A stretch of 44,982 nucleotides of DNA from Holdemanella sp. MSK.7.32 (GTDB taxonomy: Bacteria; Bacillota_I; Bacilli_A; Erysipelotrichales; Erysipelotrichaceae): the NCBI RefSeq assembly GCF_024460475.1, contig NZ_JANFYN010000017.1, positions 1-44,982 of the forward strand. The letters run 5' to 3'. The position numbers and the translations under genes are program-made. The notes below the pieces were generated by a model, which saw nothing but the letters and a program-made list of their open reading frames with translations, was not told the DNA's origin and ran no database searches. Shown piece after piece: positions 7,700 through 15,354 of the stretch; position 1 is the first letter of the stretch; each line of letters begins with the position of its first letter.

Positions 7700-9286
7700 A
7701 TGAGAGAACTGAACTGGGTCTACTACTACTCAAATGTAGAGAAAGACCAAAATCAATACACCCATGAAGAATGTACTCGTGTAGGTCCTGTTGATGCTAA
7801 ATATGTAAAATCATCCAATAGGGACTTTAACAACAACCCGTTCATTGAAGCACTTCCAAGACCAAGAGATGGAAACGTCCTTTTGAACGCATATACAGTA
7901 CCTATTCCAAGTTTGGATGCTGATGATTTGAGCAAGATGTCTGTGAACGAGCAAAAGGCAACTGTAGTTAGCTTGAAAAATCTAAGACTGCCTTTATCGT
8001 TCCAAAAACAGTTGGAATTCATCAACTATGATGTAATCGTTAGCTCCTATATGCTTCGCAAATCCTATGTCTGGGACACAAATGCTATTGGTGAGTCAAC
8101 TGACAAGAAACTCATCAAAATGAAGGGTAAAATCGAAGATAGTGCTCCATCTGGGTTTGCTTTACTAGGCTATTCAGGTTGTGGCAAATCATCTTCGCTG
8201 AAGCAGTTGTTTGATAATATCCCACAGGTAATCATGCACCATCCAGATCCAGGAACTTCGATTCCACAGATTACATATCTGGTGGTAAGTTGTATGCCAA
8301 ACAGCAACTTTTCAACCTTGTATAGACAGATTGGAGAAGCCATTGATAATGCTTTAGGAAATCCCGAACCTATCTATGAAGTCATGATTAACAAGAAGTG
8401 CAAAAGCCTAGCAGACAAGCAATTGAAAGTCTGCCAGCTTATCGAAATGTTCTCGATTGGAACAATCGTTATGGACGAAATCCAACTTATCGACTTCAAT
8501 ACCAATAGAGAAAACAGCTATGAAGGTCTGTTAGGCATCGTCAACAAGACAAAGGTAGCCTTGAGTGTAGTTGGAACAGATGAAGCCTATAAGAAGCTGT
8601 TTACAATGCTTAGAAATGCACGTAGAGCAGGTGACTTCATTGACGCTTCTGCATATACGACTGACAAGGATTATTTCAACATGCTGGTGAATATGCTTTT
8701 GACTTGGCAATGGCTGGATACACCGATTCAATGGTCTAAGGAACTTTCAGACACTTTGTATGAGTGTTCAGGAGGTATCATTAACATGCTGATTTGGTTG
8801 TACAAATGGATCATGCTGGAATACATTGACAGTAAGTCCAAAGGGAAGATTGAGACCATCGACAAGAAGTTCATTGTGCGTGTTAACAACAAGCATTTCA
8901 AACAGTTGAAAGGTGCTATCGACATTGTTAATCAAGCAAGAACTGAAGAACTTGAAGATGAACGTATTCTTACGATTGCTGAGGAAGAGAAGAACAAATA
9001 TCAAATGCCTGAATCTAACATCAGCAACATGGTTTATGAGAGCAAGATGATGACAAAGGTCATCGACTTGGTACGTGAAATCTATGTAGAGTTTGACTCT
9101 GACTCAATCGGCAGAGCAACTCGAATGGTTTTAGAAGAAGATGTCAATCATCGCCTGAAGCCACATGAAGTAGCTAAACAGGTGATTGCCATTCTAAATG
9201 AGGAGCCTGTAAAGCCAAAGAGAAAGGCTACAAGAAGAACTCCTGCATCGAAGAACATCTGTGATTACATTACAGATGATAACTAA
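7700..9286 (+). CDS. tnsC: TnsC AAA+ regulator ATPase
   Basis: A 528-residue AAA+ protein that assembles on target DNA, receives the signal from TniQ and activates TnsA-TnsB. Walker A is GYSGCGKSSS (157-166) and Walker B is TIVMDEIQLID (255-265). The length and long N- and C-terminal extensions resemble Tn7 TnsC rather than the short ATPases of CRISPR-associated elements. The extensions would contact TnsA, TnsB and TniQ. It follows tnsB after 11 bases with an AGGAGG site. The stop codon overlaps the start of the terminator hairpin, and the gene is the last before the transposon end. Confidence 0.94.
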   Translation: MRELNWVYYYSNVEKDQNQYTHEECTRVGPVDAKYVKSSNRDFNNNPFIEALPRPRDGNVLLNAYTVPIPSLDADDLSKMSVNEQKATVVSLKNLRLPLSFQKQLEFINYDVIVSSYMLRKSYVWDTNAIGESTDKKLIKMKGKIEDSAPSGFALLGYSGCGKSSSLKQLFDNIPQVIMHHPDPGTSIPQITYLVVSCMPNSNFSTLYRQIGEAIDNALGNPEPIYEVMINKKCKSLADKQLKVCQLIEMFSIGTIVMDEIQLIDFNTNRENSYEGLLGIVNKTKVALSVVGTDEAYKKLFTMLRNARRAGDFIDASAYTTDKDYFNMLVNMLLTWQWLDTPIQWSKELSDTLYECSGGIINMLIWLYKWIMLEYIDSKSKGKIETIDKKFIVRVNNKHFKQLKGAIDIVNQARTEELEDERILTIAEEEKNKYQMPESNISNMVYESKMMTKVIDLVREIYVEFDSDSIGRATRMVLEEDVNHRLKPHEVAKQVIAILNEEPVKPKRKATRRTPASKNICDYITDDN

Positions 9287-9316
9287 CAAAGAGACTTTGT
9301 GTTTCTTTGCTTTTTT
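9285..9316 (+). terminator. Terminator of the tniQ-tnsABC operon
   Basis: AACAAAGA overlapping the tnsC stop pairs imperfectly with TCTTTGCT and is followed by a T-run. It is a near copy of the hairpin at 1654-1685. Confidence 0.75.
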
Positions 9317-9330
9317 ATGCTCACCAAGAC

Positions 9331-9745
9331 ATAAGAACCTTTTACTTTCGCATAGGGAATACGCAACACTTTTCTATAAGAACCTTTTAGTTTGATTGCA
9401 TAGAACTGTATTACTTTTCTATAAGAACTACTACTATATAAACTTATATAATGCAAGCTATGTCAAGTTGAATAAATTAACCTAGGTCTACTTATATAAG
9501 ATATACTTATTAAGAAGATTAATATACTTTAAAAGACTATACATATACAAGATATACTACTTTATAAGAACTTTATACTTTTCTTAAAATATACAAGTAA
9601 TATACGTATAAGAACTTATTAGTTTGATTAAGATAAAGCTCGAAAGTTTTTTATAAGAACTTATTAGTTTCTATAAGAACTTATTAGTTTCTATAAGAAC
9701 TTATTAGTTTGTCTGTTTCATAAACACTGACGGGACGATATAACA
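9331..9745 (+). repeat. Transposon end with eight TnsB-type binding sites
   Basis: The core ATAAGAACTTATTAGTTT or a close variant begins at 9331, 9376, 9421, 9564, 9608, 9653, 9673 and 9693. Steps are 45, 45, 143, 44, 45, 20 and 20 bases. The last three are near-perfect and tandem, then 9711-9745 leads to the tip (ACA at 9743-9745 or 9745-9747). The sites all point the same way, as expected for one end. Within the 143-base gap, ATAAGATATACTTATTA at 9496 and other weak matches suggest decayed sites. Closely packed sites near the tip with looser ones inside are typical of Tn7-family ends. Confidence 0.85.
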
Positions 9746-9802
9746 CAATATATCCTACTTCGCATAATATCTCTTATGTTATATTTATAAAATTGAAAAT
9801 AG

Positions 9803-9831
9803 AGCAGATTTTTAAATGAGTCTGCTTATTT
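9803..9831 (+). terminator. Orphan terminator beside the transposon end
   Basis: AGCAGA (9803-9808) pairs with TCTGCT (9821-9826), extended by weaker pairs, followed by TATTTTTAT. No plus-strand gene precedes it on this side of the transposon. It probably belongs to the gene beyond the missing left end, separated from it by the insertion. Confidence 0.6.
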
Positions 9832-9932
9832 TTATATTTTAAGATATTTAGAAATTCAAAAATATGTTGATATTGAAATGGAAACCATCATTACAAGTTT
9901 TATATCATTATTACTTGAACTAATACATATAG

Positions 9933-10063
9933 TTGTACATCTTTTTGATGTTTCACGACAAATCATAGAGTCTTTTTAATTTCCATAATACCGCATATCC
10001 TCTGATTTGAATCGAGACGTACAATTGTCCATCTTTTTGATTTTCACGGCAAATCACAGAGTC
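9933..10063. repeat. Pair of 40-base direct repeats
   Basis: TTGTACATCTTTTTGATG... at 9933-9972 and TTGTCCATCTTTTTGATT... at 10025-10063 agree at about 36 of 40 positions, 92 bases apart. The region 9746-10065 otherwise holds only the orphan terminator. The repeats lie just past the stop of the small membrane protein gene. Read on the minus strand they include GTGAAA(A/C)ATCAAAAAGATG and could be remnants of a duplicated 3' end or a dispersed element. No function is assigned. Confidence 0.7.
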
Positions 10064-10065
10064 CA

Positions 10066-10314
10066 CTAATCACGTGTTCTAACATAATATAAAGATCCTA
10101 ATGCGACTTCTATAATAATATATGGGACAGCCATTAAATAAGCGGAATACGGATGTAGATCATCAGCAGCATACTGCATATCATTGATTTTTAGTTTGCC
10201 AGATTTGATTTCTTCAATCTTCGTTTTATACATATGAACACGATACGGACAAACTACAGCTAATACAATCATGATTAATAATAGAATGCGTCCTGGTTTT
10301 TTAAAGAAATTCAT
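10066..10314 (-). CDS. Small membrane protein of unknown function
   Basis: An 82-residue protein with two hydrophobic segments: one after MNFFKKPGR (about residues 10-24) and one near residues 57-75, joined by a charged loop with KTKIEEIKSGKLKINDMQ. The start is ATG 10314, eight bases after AGGAG; an in-frame GTG further up overlaps that ribosome site. It is the last gene of the minus-strand cluster reaching the transposon. No family is recognised. Confidence 0.7.
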   Translation of the reverse strand: MNFFKKPGRILLLIMIVLAVVCPYRVHMYKTKIEEIKSGKLKINDMQYAADDLHPYSAYLMAVPYIIIEVALGSLYYVRTRD

Positions 10315-10371
10315 ATGTATCACTCCTAAAATATTTTTATTAGTAAATCACAAGCTATTTTGTGAAACACT

Positions 10372-11217
10372 TCACAAATATTTCTTTAATTCTTCTAAAC
10401 TATTCAACGCATCACGTCTACCTATATCATATATTTCTTGTAGATGATTTGGATCCTTTTCAATCATCGCACACGCAATTGGTTTAGAGGGTCGAATTAC
10501 AAATATCTGTCCTTCCCTTTCAAGTTTATCGATTTTATCTAATGTTTCATTATATACAATATGTCTATTTTCTAAATCGTGTTGTAGATTTGGATATTCC
10601 TTAAACGCCTTCTTTATAAGATTTATATATTTCATTGGCTTTTTTTGATAAGTATGATCTCTTGTCAAAACTACAACTGTCTTCTTTGTTCTTTCCAACA
10701 TCCAATCCACTGGAATCGAATCTGAGACACCACCATCTAATAATTCATATCCATCTAATTTAACAGGCTTTGAAACAATAGGAATCGATGAAGATGCACG
10801 AATCCACTCAATATCTAGAGCATCTCCATTTTTGATTTCATGATATACAGGTTTTCCCGTATGAATATCTGTACATACAACGGTAAAGCGCAATGGATTC
10901 TCTTTAAATACCTTTGTATCAAAAGGATCCAATATGGTAGGCACGACCCCATACGCAAACTCTTTATTATAAAGATCTCCCGTTTTAATAAAACTCCTTA
11001 ATCCTGAATATCTTGGATCTCTACAAAAACGCTTGTTGTAGCGCAAAGCTCTTCCAATCTGTTTAGATTTGATGTTGCAGCCAAAGGCAGCACCTGCAGA
11101 AACTCCAACAACCTGGTTAAAATCAATGTGATTTTCCATAAATACATCGATTACACCACAAGTATACATACCTCGAAAGCCTCCGCCTTCAAGAACTAAT
11201 CCTTTTTCTTCTAACAT
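10372..11217 (-). CDS. Patatin-like phospholipase
   Basis: A predicted serine lipid hydrolase of 281 residues resembling the bacterial YjjU group. The oxyanion glycine loop is GLVLEGGGFRGMY near the N-terminus. The nucleophile elbow GVSAGAAFG follows, and the catalytic-dyad aspartate is in ELLDGGVSDSIPV. The start is placed at ATG 11217 behind GGTGAT; the frame runs to 11304 but that extension overlaps the preceding lipoprotein gene and has no ribosome site. There is no signal peptide, so it is probably cytosolic or membrane-associated. Substrate is unknown. Confidence 0.88.
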   Translation of the reverse strand: MLEEKGLVLEGGGFRGMYTCGVIDVFMENHIDFNQVVGVSAGAAFGCNIKSKQIGRALRYNKRFCRDPRYSGLRSFIKTGDLYNKEFAYGVVPTILDPFDTKVFKENPLRFTVVCTDIHTGKPVYHEIKNGDALDIEWIRASSSIPIVSKPVKLDGYELLDGGVSDSIPVDWMLERTKKTVVVLTRDHTYQKKPMKYINLIKKAFKEYPNLQHDLENRHIVYNETLDKIDKLEREGQIFVIRPSKPIACAMIEKDPNHLQEIYDIGRRDALNSLEELKKYL

Positions 11218-11266
11218 ATACATCACCACAAAGATTATAAACAATGTGAACCAAAAAGAAAAGGAC

Positions 11267-12178
11267 TTATTCAAGTCCAATCTTAAATGTGTTTGATTTT
11301 CCAAATGCTTTCGAATTCATATGAACCACAAAAGGCTTGGTACTCTTATCCGTAAAATCAGGAGCTGCCTTTTCAAAATGGAATTCAATTTCTGTATTTA
11401 CAGTTTGTTTTTTATCCAAGAAATACAATACATACCCAGTTACATCCGCTTTAAAACTTTGTGTTTTAGGCGCCATACCATTCGTTGTAAAATCATGACT
11501 TTTGATTTCATCCATATTTGCGAAATCATACTTGTTACTAAGATCGACACCTTCTAAAGTAGCACTCGGCGTTAAATATGGAACAATGATACGAGAATCC
11601 GTTTTATTCTTATAAGTAATCTTAATATTTTTTAATACTGTTTCCCCATTTTCATATACATAACTTGCCTTAGATGCATCTACACCAATCTGAAGTGTAT
11701 CATCCTCAAAGAAAGTATATTTTGTATCCTTTGAATCCTTTACATTTTTATCACTAGCCTTACGAATATCAAAGGCTTTAAAAGGCAAGAACTGTTTCTT
11801 GTTGTTAAAAGAAAGACCCAAGTTTTTTTGATCATTGTTTGGAAAACCAATATATCCATAAATATACGTGTTTTGTCCCTTATTGATGATATAAGAAGGC
11901 GTAGACTGATATTTATCAATGACACTAATATCTTTTTCATTGTCATCTGTTACTGTATAAATTAAATTCTTTGTGTCATACGGCTTTTTACCCTTATTTT
12001 CAACACTTGCCAAATAATAGTAGTACGTCGAATTATCTGTATCATTTGTGATGCTTAAAACATCCAACAATTGACAAGAAACATTCTTCTTTAATTCCAC
12101 ATTATTTTCTGGTTTAGAACAACCAAATAAAGATAAAGATAAAACACATACACACAGCATAGATACTATTTTTTTCAT
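11267..12178 (-). CDS. Predicted lipoprotein of unknown function
   Basis: A 303-residue exported protein. The N-terminus MKKIVSMLCVCVLSLSLFGC is a lipoprotein signal with lipobox LFGC and lipidated Cys20. The rest is rich in beta-type, polar segments (YYYYLASVENKGKKPYDTKN, then a second half with KNIKITYKNKTDSRI). The two similar parts suggest tandem immunoglobulin-like or DUF4352/DUF5067-like domains, which is a guess from texture. It lies nine bases after the secreted nuclease gene, so both are likely cotranscribed. Confidence 0.75.
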   Translation of the reverse strand: MKKIVSMLCVCVLSLSLFGCSKPENNVELKKNVSCQLLDVLSITNDTDNSTYYYYLASVENKGKKPYDTKNLIYTVTDDNEKDISVIDKYQSTPSYIINKGQNTYIYGYIGFPNNDQKNLGLSFNNKKQFLPFKAFDIRKASDKNVKDSKDTKYTFFEDDTLQIGVDASKASYVYENGETVLKNIKITYKNKTDSRIIVPYLTPSATLEGVDLSNKYDFANMDEIKSHDFTTNGMAPKTQSFKADVTGYVLYFLDKKQTVNTEIEFHFEKAAPDFTDKSTKPFVVHMNSKAFGKSNTFKIGLE

Positions 12179-12187
12179 GTTATTCTC

Positions 12188-13033
12188 CTATGGATTGCAG
12201 TTTTTACAAGGCGAATACCCCTGAGCGATTAGTACATCTCTAGACTCACTTGACTCCAACTTATTTATATCATTCATCAAACGAATGCTTGCACAAGTTG
12301 GCTTATGAAACTTATGTGTTTTTACATTTAAAACATAAGTAGAAGTATCCTCTGTAACTTTATATTCCTTTATAATATTGTCATTTGAGCGACTTGAATC
12401 GCCCGTTTTATAATCAATTGTGATACCAGGCTGCACGTTATAACAAAATACATTAAACGATACACCTTGGCCTTTATCTTCTACAGAATACGCCTCAATC
12501 TGTACACCATCCGCAATCAAGTTATCACCATCATAAATAGGTGTAACCCGATATAAAACATGATGATTTGTCTTTTTTATGTAGTCAGATACTTCATTTT
12601 CAAACGGAAGCATACCCTCTACATTTAAATAGCGCGTACCTGTCATTAAGTTTTTACGATTCGCATTCTCACCCGTTAATTGATATCCAATCAAATGACA
12701 ACGATTATATAAATACTTCCCATCAATTCCCTTATAACGTACTGTATGCCACCCTGCTGGCTTTACAGAACCAATACTTTCTCGCTTTTTTGTTGGCATT
12801 AGATCCTTCGACACATTCGCATACGCAACCTGTGGCCGATCTAAAGAATCTAGATTCGAGTACGATTCAAAACTCTTTGTATTCATATCCTTCGAACTGA
12901 ATACAGGCTCATTATCATGTATCTCTACATACGGATTGCCACTATATTCAGGTATCTCATCAATCTCATAAGCCGATATAGGCGTGATCAATGTCGATAG
13001 AACAATGAACATTAATATAATAAATTTTCTCAT
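12188..13033 (-). CDS. Secreted DNA/RNA non-specific endonuclease, EndA-like
   Basis: A 281-residue protein with a hydrophobic signal segment (residues 5-21), then a beta-beta-alpha metal nuclease domain. The catalytic block is YNRCHLIGYQLTGENANRKN, with the His of the DRGH-type motif in the variant form NRCH and the metal-binding Asn in the following helix. It matches streptococcal EndA and Bacillus-type nucleases. The C-terminus has a second short domain with HKFHKPTCASI and YSPCKNCNP, like the Ada-type metal-binding module found in some secreted nucleases. The start is ATG 13033 behind GAGGA. Likely role: extracellular DNA breakdown or nutrient use. Confidence 0.87.
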   Translation of the reverse strand: MRKFIILMFIVLSTLITPISAYEIDEIPEYSGNPYVEIHDNEPVFSSKDMNTKSFESYSNLDSLDRPQVAYANVSKDLMPTKKRESIGSVKPAGWHTVRYKGIDGKYLYNRCHLIGYQLTGENANRKNLMTGTRYLNVEGMLPFENEVSDYIKKTNHHVLYRVTPIYDGDNLIADGVQIEAYSVEDKGQGVSFNVFCYNVQPGITIDYKTGDSSRSNDNIIKEYKVTEDTSTYVLNVKTHKFHKPTCASIRLMNDINKLESSESRDVLIAQGYSPCKNCNP

Positions 13034-13049
13034 ACGATTCCTCATATAT

Positions 13050-13068
13050 TTGACATATATAATGTCAA
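13050..13068. promoter_or_regulatory. Perfect palindrome upstream of the nuclease gene
   Basis: TTGACAT-ATATA-ATGTCAA is a perfect 7+7 inverted repeat 17 bases upstream of the nuclease start. It contains a consensus TTGACA on both strands. It could be a regulator operator overlapping the promoter, but no partner regulator is encoded nearby. Confidence 0.5.
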
Positions 13069-13108
13069 TATAACTTATATACTAAAACCATGAAAGGAGT
13101 GAGTGATA

Positions 13109-13193
13109 AAAAACATAGTACTTCATTATCGTTCGAGTCAAAAAATATAATAAACCCCTTATGTACTATGTTTTTAGATGTCTTATGACATCT
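13109..13193. terminator. Large inverted repeat and hairpin downstream of gatD
   Basis: AAAAACATAGTAC (13109-13121) is perfectly repeated in inverse at 13163-13175 with a 41-base loop. It is followed by AGATGTC, TTAT, GACATCT (13176-13193) and seven T residues. The second hairpin terminates plus-strand transcription, and the larger one can work in both directions. It ends the gatD side. Confidence 0.65.
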
Positions 13194-13197
13194 TTTT

Positions 13198-13929
13198 TTA
13201 TATCTCTAATTTCTTAAATACAGCCTCACGAGCCATCTTTTCAAACTTATCTTCCAATGGCTTTAAATCACTATATTTAAAATCCGGATTTCTTTTTTGT
13301 AGTGCTTTTGAAATCACAAAATCAGCCACCTCAGGATTTTTTGGAAGTAAAGGACCATGCAAATAGGTGCCTAGAATCTTTCCGTCATAGAATCCTTCAT
13401 AACCGGCATTAAAGCTGTTTCCACAACCCTTCACAACTTTTCCTAAAGGATGCGTTACATTTAATGTTTGACCCCCATGATTTTCAAAACCAACGATACG
13501 CGTTTTTAAACCATCTAAATCCGCATCAATCACAACATTTCCAATACAACGACTACCAGCTTTTCCCGTATCCGTATAATAATCATAGAACTGTAAACCA
13601 GAAATCTTCTCATTGTTGGCCGCAATATAATATTGACCAAACAATTGATAACCACCACAAATCAATAGCACAAAGCTCTTTTCATCCATGGCCTTCTTTA
13701 TATTTTCTTTACGCGATAATAAATCTGGAATTAAACTAATTTGTTCCTTATCTGCACCACCACCTAAGAAAATCAAATCATATTCACTTAAATCTTTTTC
13801 TTCACCAATACCACAAGTATCCAGTTCAAAAGGAATACCTCGATCTAAACAACGCTTCTTTAGAACCATCATATTTCCCTTATCCCCATAAAGATCCATG
13901 ATATCATGATACATCCAAACTACTTTCAT
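13198..13929 (-). CDS. gatD: Lipid II isoglutaminyl synthase, glutaminase subunit GatD
   Basis: A 243-residue class I glutamine amidotransferase of the CobB/CobQ type. It supplies ammonia to MurT for amidating the D-glutamate of lipid II in cell-wall synthesis. The nucleophile is Cys91 in LLICGGYQLFG, and the catalytic His is in LGTYLHGPLLPKNPEVAD. The start codon overlaps the murT stop by four bases, the usual arrangement for this complex. In Gram-positive bacteria this amidation supports peptide cross-linking and resistance to some cell-wall attack. Confidence 0.95.
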   Translation of the reverse strand: MKVVWMYHDIMDLYGDKGNMMVLKKRCLDRGIPFELDTCGIGEEKDLSEYDLIFLGGGADKEQISLIPDLLSRKENIKKAMDEKSFVLLICGGYQLFGQYYIAANNEKISGLQFYDYYTDTGKAGSRCIGNVVIDADLDGLKTRIVGFENHGGQTLNVTHPLGKVVKGCGNSFNAGYEGFYDGKILGTYLHGPLLPKNPEVADFVISKALQKRNPDFKYSDLKPLEDKFEKMAREAVFKKLEI

Positions 13930-15242
13930 AGACCCATCTCCTTCTTGATCGCATTACGCGTAGGAAGTAATGCTGTATATGTCGCAATCGCATATGTCGT
14001 ACGCTTTGTAGCTAATGCGGCTTTTACGGCAATGTCCAAAGTATCGACAACACTTAAAGGGCCTTTATATCCACCATAATAGATTCTTAAAGCCATATCA
14101 TTTGCACGAAGACCCGTACAAATAATTTCCTTTGTGCTATCCTTCATAATCTTTTCAAAGAAAGTATCATAGATCCAACTCACGTCCGTACCATCCTGCT
14201 CACGATCATTCAATACGATCACAATTGTCTTATCCGAATCATCTTTTTCAATGACCTTCATAACTTCGTTGGCACCCGTAGGATTTTTAACCAAGTTTAA
14301 AATACAAGTCTGTTCCTTTGATGTGAATGTTTCATTTCTTCCCGCAGGCTGAGGCGCATGACTGAATACAGACTTAACACAATCTTGTGAAATACCATAA
14401 TTTTTTGCGACATTCAATACAACGGCACAATTGTACATAGAATACATTCCTTCATATGGAGATTTATAATGTATTCCATCACTCGAAAATGTTTCTTTAT
14501 CCAAATCAATATCTTTTAAACAAATGTCCATTTCCGGCGTTTGAAAATCACACTTTGAACAATGAAATTTACCAATATGTGAATATTGATAATAACTGTA
14601 TTCAAGTCTTGCCCCACACTTAGGACAAAATTTTCCTTCACTTGCCTCTTTTGTCGTTTTAACCGAATACTTGTTCTCATCCATTCCAAAATAAGAGAAT
14701 GAAGCGTTTTTCGCTACTAAATTGAGTCGTACGACATTGGGATCATTCGCATTTAAAATCAATCGACCCCTATATGCAGGCAATACCTTTTCAATTGAAT
14801 CAATCAACTGTTCCATTTCACGAGCACGATCTAATTGATCACGAAAGAAATTATTGACTACAAAATCTGTAACCGGAATAAATGGAAGAATATGTCTCAC
14901 ATTTAATTCATCACATTCTAGCACGACCGCATTGGCTTTGATTTCACCATTTAGTTTTGCGTGAGTCAACAACGTAGTGACAATACCTGCCTTTAAGTTA
15001 TCTCCCTTACGATTGGAAATCACGTTATATCCAGCCTTTTCAAACAAGTCTGTAATCATATTGGCCGTACTCGTTTTTCCATTTGTACCCGTAACCAAAA
15101 TGACAGGACCATTAAATTTTAATTTCGATAATATATTCGCATCGACTTTACAGCCAATCGACCCAGGCATCGATCCACCCCTACCAATTAGGTGTAGCCC
15201 CCAGGCACTAAGCTTTGTAGATAATATAGATAAAGTTTTCAT
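13926..15242 (-). CDS. murT: Lipid II isoglutaminyl synthase, Mur ligase-like subunit MurT
   Basis: A 438-residue Mur ligase homologue forming a complex with GatD. The ATP loop is VTGTNGKTSTANM (near residues 50-62). A four-cysteine zinc ribbon (CPKCGARLEYS ... HCSKCDFQ) is inserted in the central domain, a hallmark of MurT that is absent from MurC-F. The C-terminal domain carries VLNDREQDGTDVSWIYD. The AAGGAG ribosome site precedes the ATG. The promoter lies at 15268-15296, facing away from purB. Confidence 0.95.
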   Translation of the reverse strand: MKTLSILSTKLSAWGLHLIGRGGSMPGSIGCKVDANILSKLKFNGPVILVTGTNGKTSTANMITDLFEKAGYNVISNRKGDNLKAGIVTTLLTHAKLNGEIKANAVVLECDELNVRHILPFIPVTDFVVNNFFRDQLDRAREMEQLIDSIEKVLPAYRGRLILNANDPNVVRLNLVAKNASFSYFGMDENKYSVKTTKEASEGKFCPKCGARLEYSYYQYSHIGKFHCSKCDFQTPEMDICLKDIDLDKETFSSDGIHYKSPYEGMYSMYNCAVVLNVAKNYGISQDCVKSVFSHAPQPAGRNETFTSKEQTCILNLVKNPTGANEVMKVIEKDDSDKTIVIVLNDREQDGTDVSWIYDTFFEKIMKDSTKEIICTGLRANDMALRIYYGGYKGPLSVVDTLDIAVKAALATKRTTYAIATYTALLPTRNAIKKEMGL

Positions 15243-15267
15243 AACTACTCCTTTTCCATACTCCCTT

Positions 15268-15314
15268 ATTATACAACAATTGAAGTTGAATTTAAAAATT
15301 GAAACACATATAAT
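15268..15314. promoter_or_regulatory. Back-to-back promoters of murT-gatD and purB
   Basis: For purB: TTGAAT (15286-15291), 17-base spacer, TATAAT (15309-15314). For murT on the minus strand: TTTAAA (15296-15291), 17-base spacer, TATAAT (15273-15268). The two -35 elements share a base, so RNA polymerase can serve only one direction at a time. The purB leader also has a small GTTAG/CTAAC hairpin near 15321-15337. Confidence 0.75.
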
Positions 15315-15354
15315 ATTGATGTTAGGAAAAAACTAACTAGAATAGGTGGAACAA

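Larger units (their letters stand above)
1..9745. mobile_element. Tn7-like transposon, tnsC-side end present, other end outside window
   Basis: The segment carries a complete heteromeric transposase (TnsA endonuclease, TnsB DDE transposase, TnsC ATPase) with TniQ, divergent accessory genes, cargo and one clear end. The end is the array of repeats at 9331-9710 with a tip near 9745 (ATATAACA or ATATAACACA). No matching inverted array, reading as AAACTAATAAGTTCTTAT, was seen further left, so the second end is inferred to lie before position 1. No cas genes or CRISPR array are visible, which argues against an RNA-guided element. The MATE gene is richer in GC than its surroundings, as expected of cargo. 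The exact tip and target duplication are not determined. Confidence 0.85.

Noticed and set aside
9651..9710. Three tandem 20-base repeats as a CRISPR array
   Set aside because: There are no spacers between units and no cas genes; position and outlying copies fit TnsB sites.
13090..13188. 32-codon frame inside the inverted repeat
   Set aside because: The ribosome-like AAAGGAG lies inside, not before, the frame, and the sequence is dominated by hairpins.
15315..15354. Purine riboswitch ahead of purB
   Set aside because: The leader is about 35 bases, far too short, with only a small hairpin.
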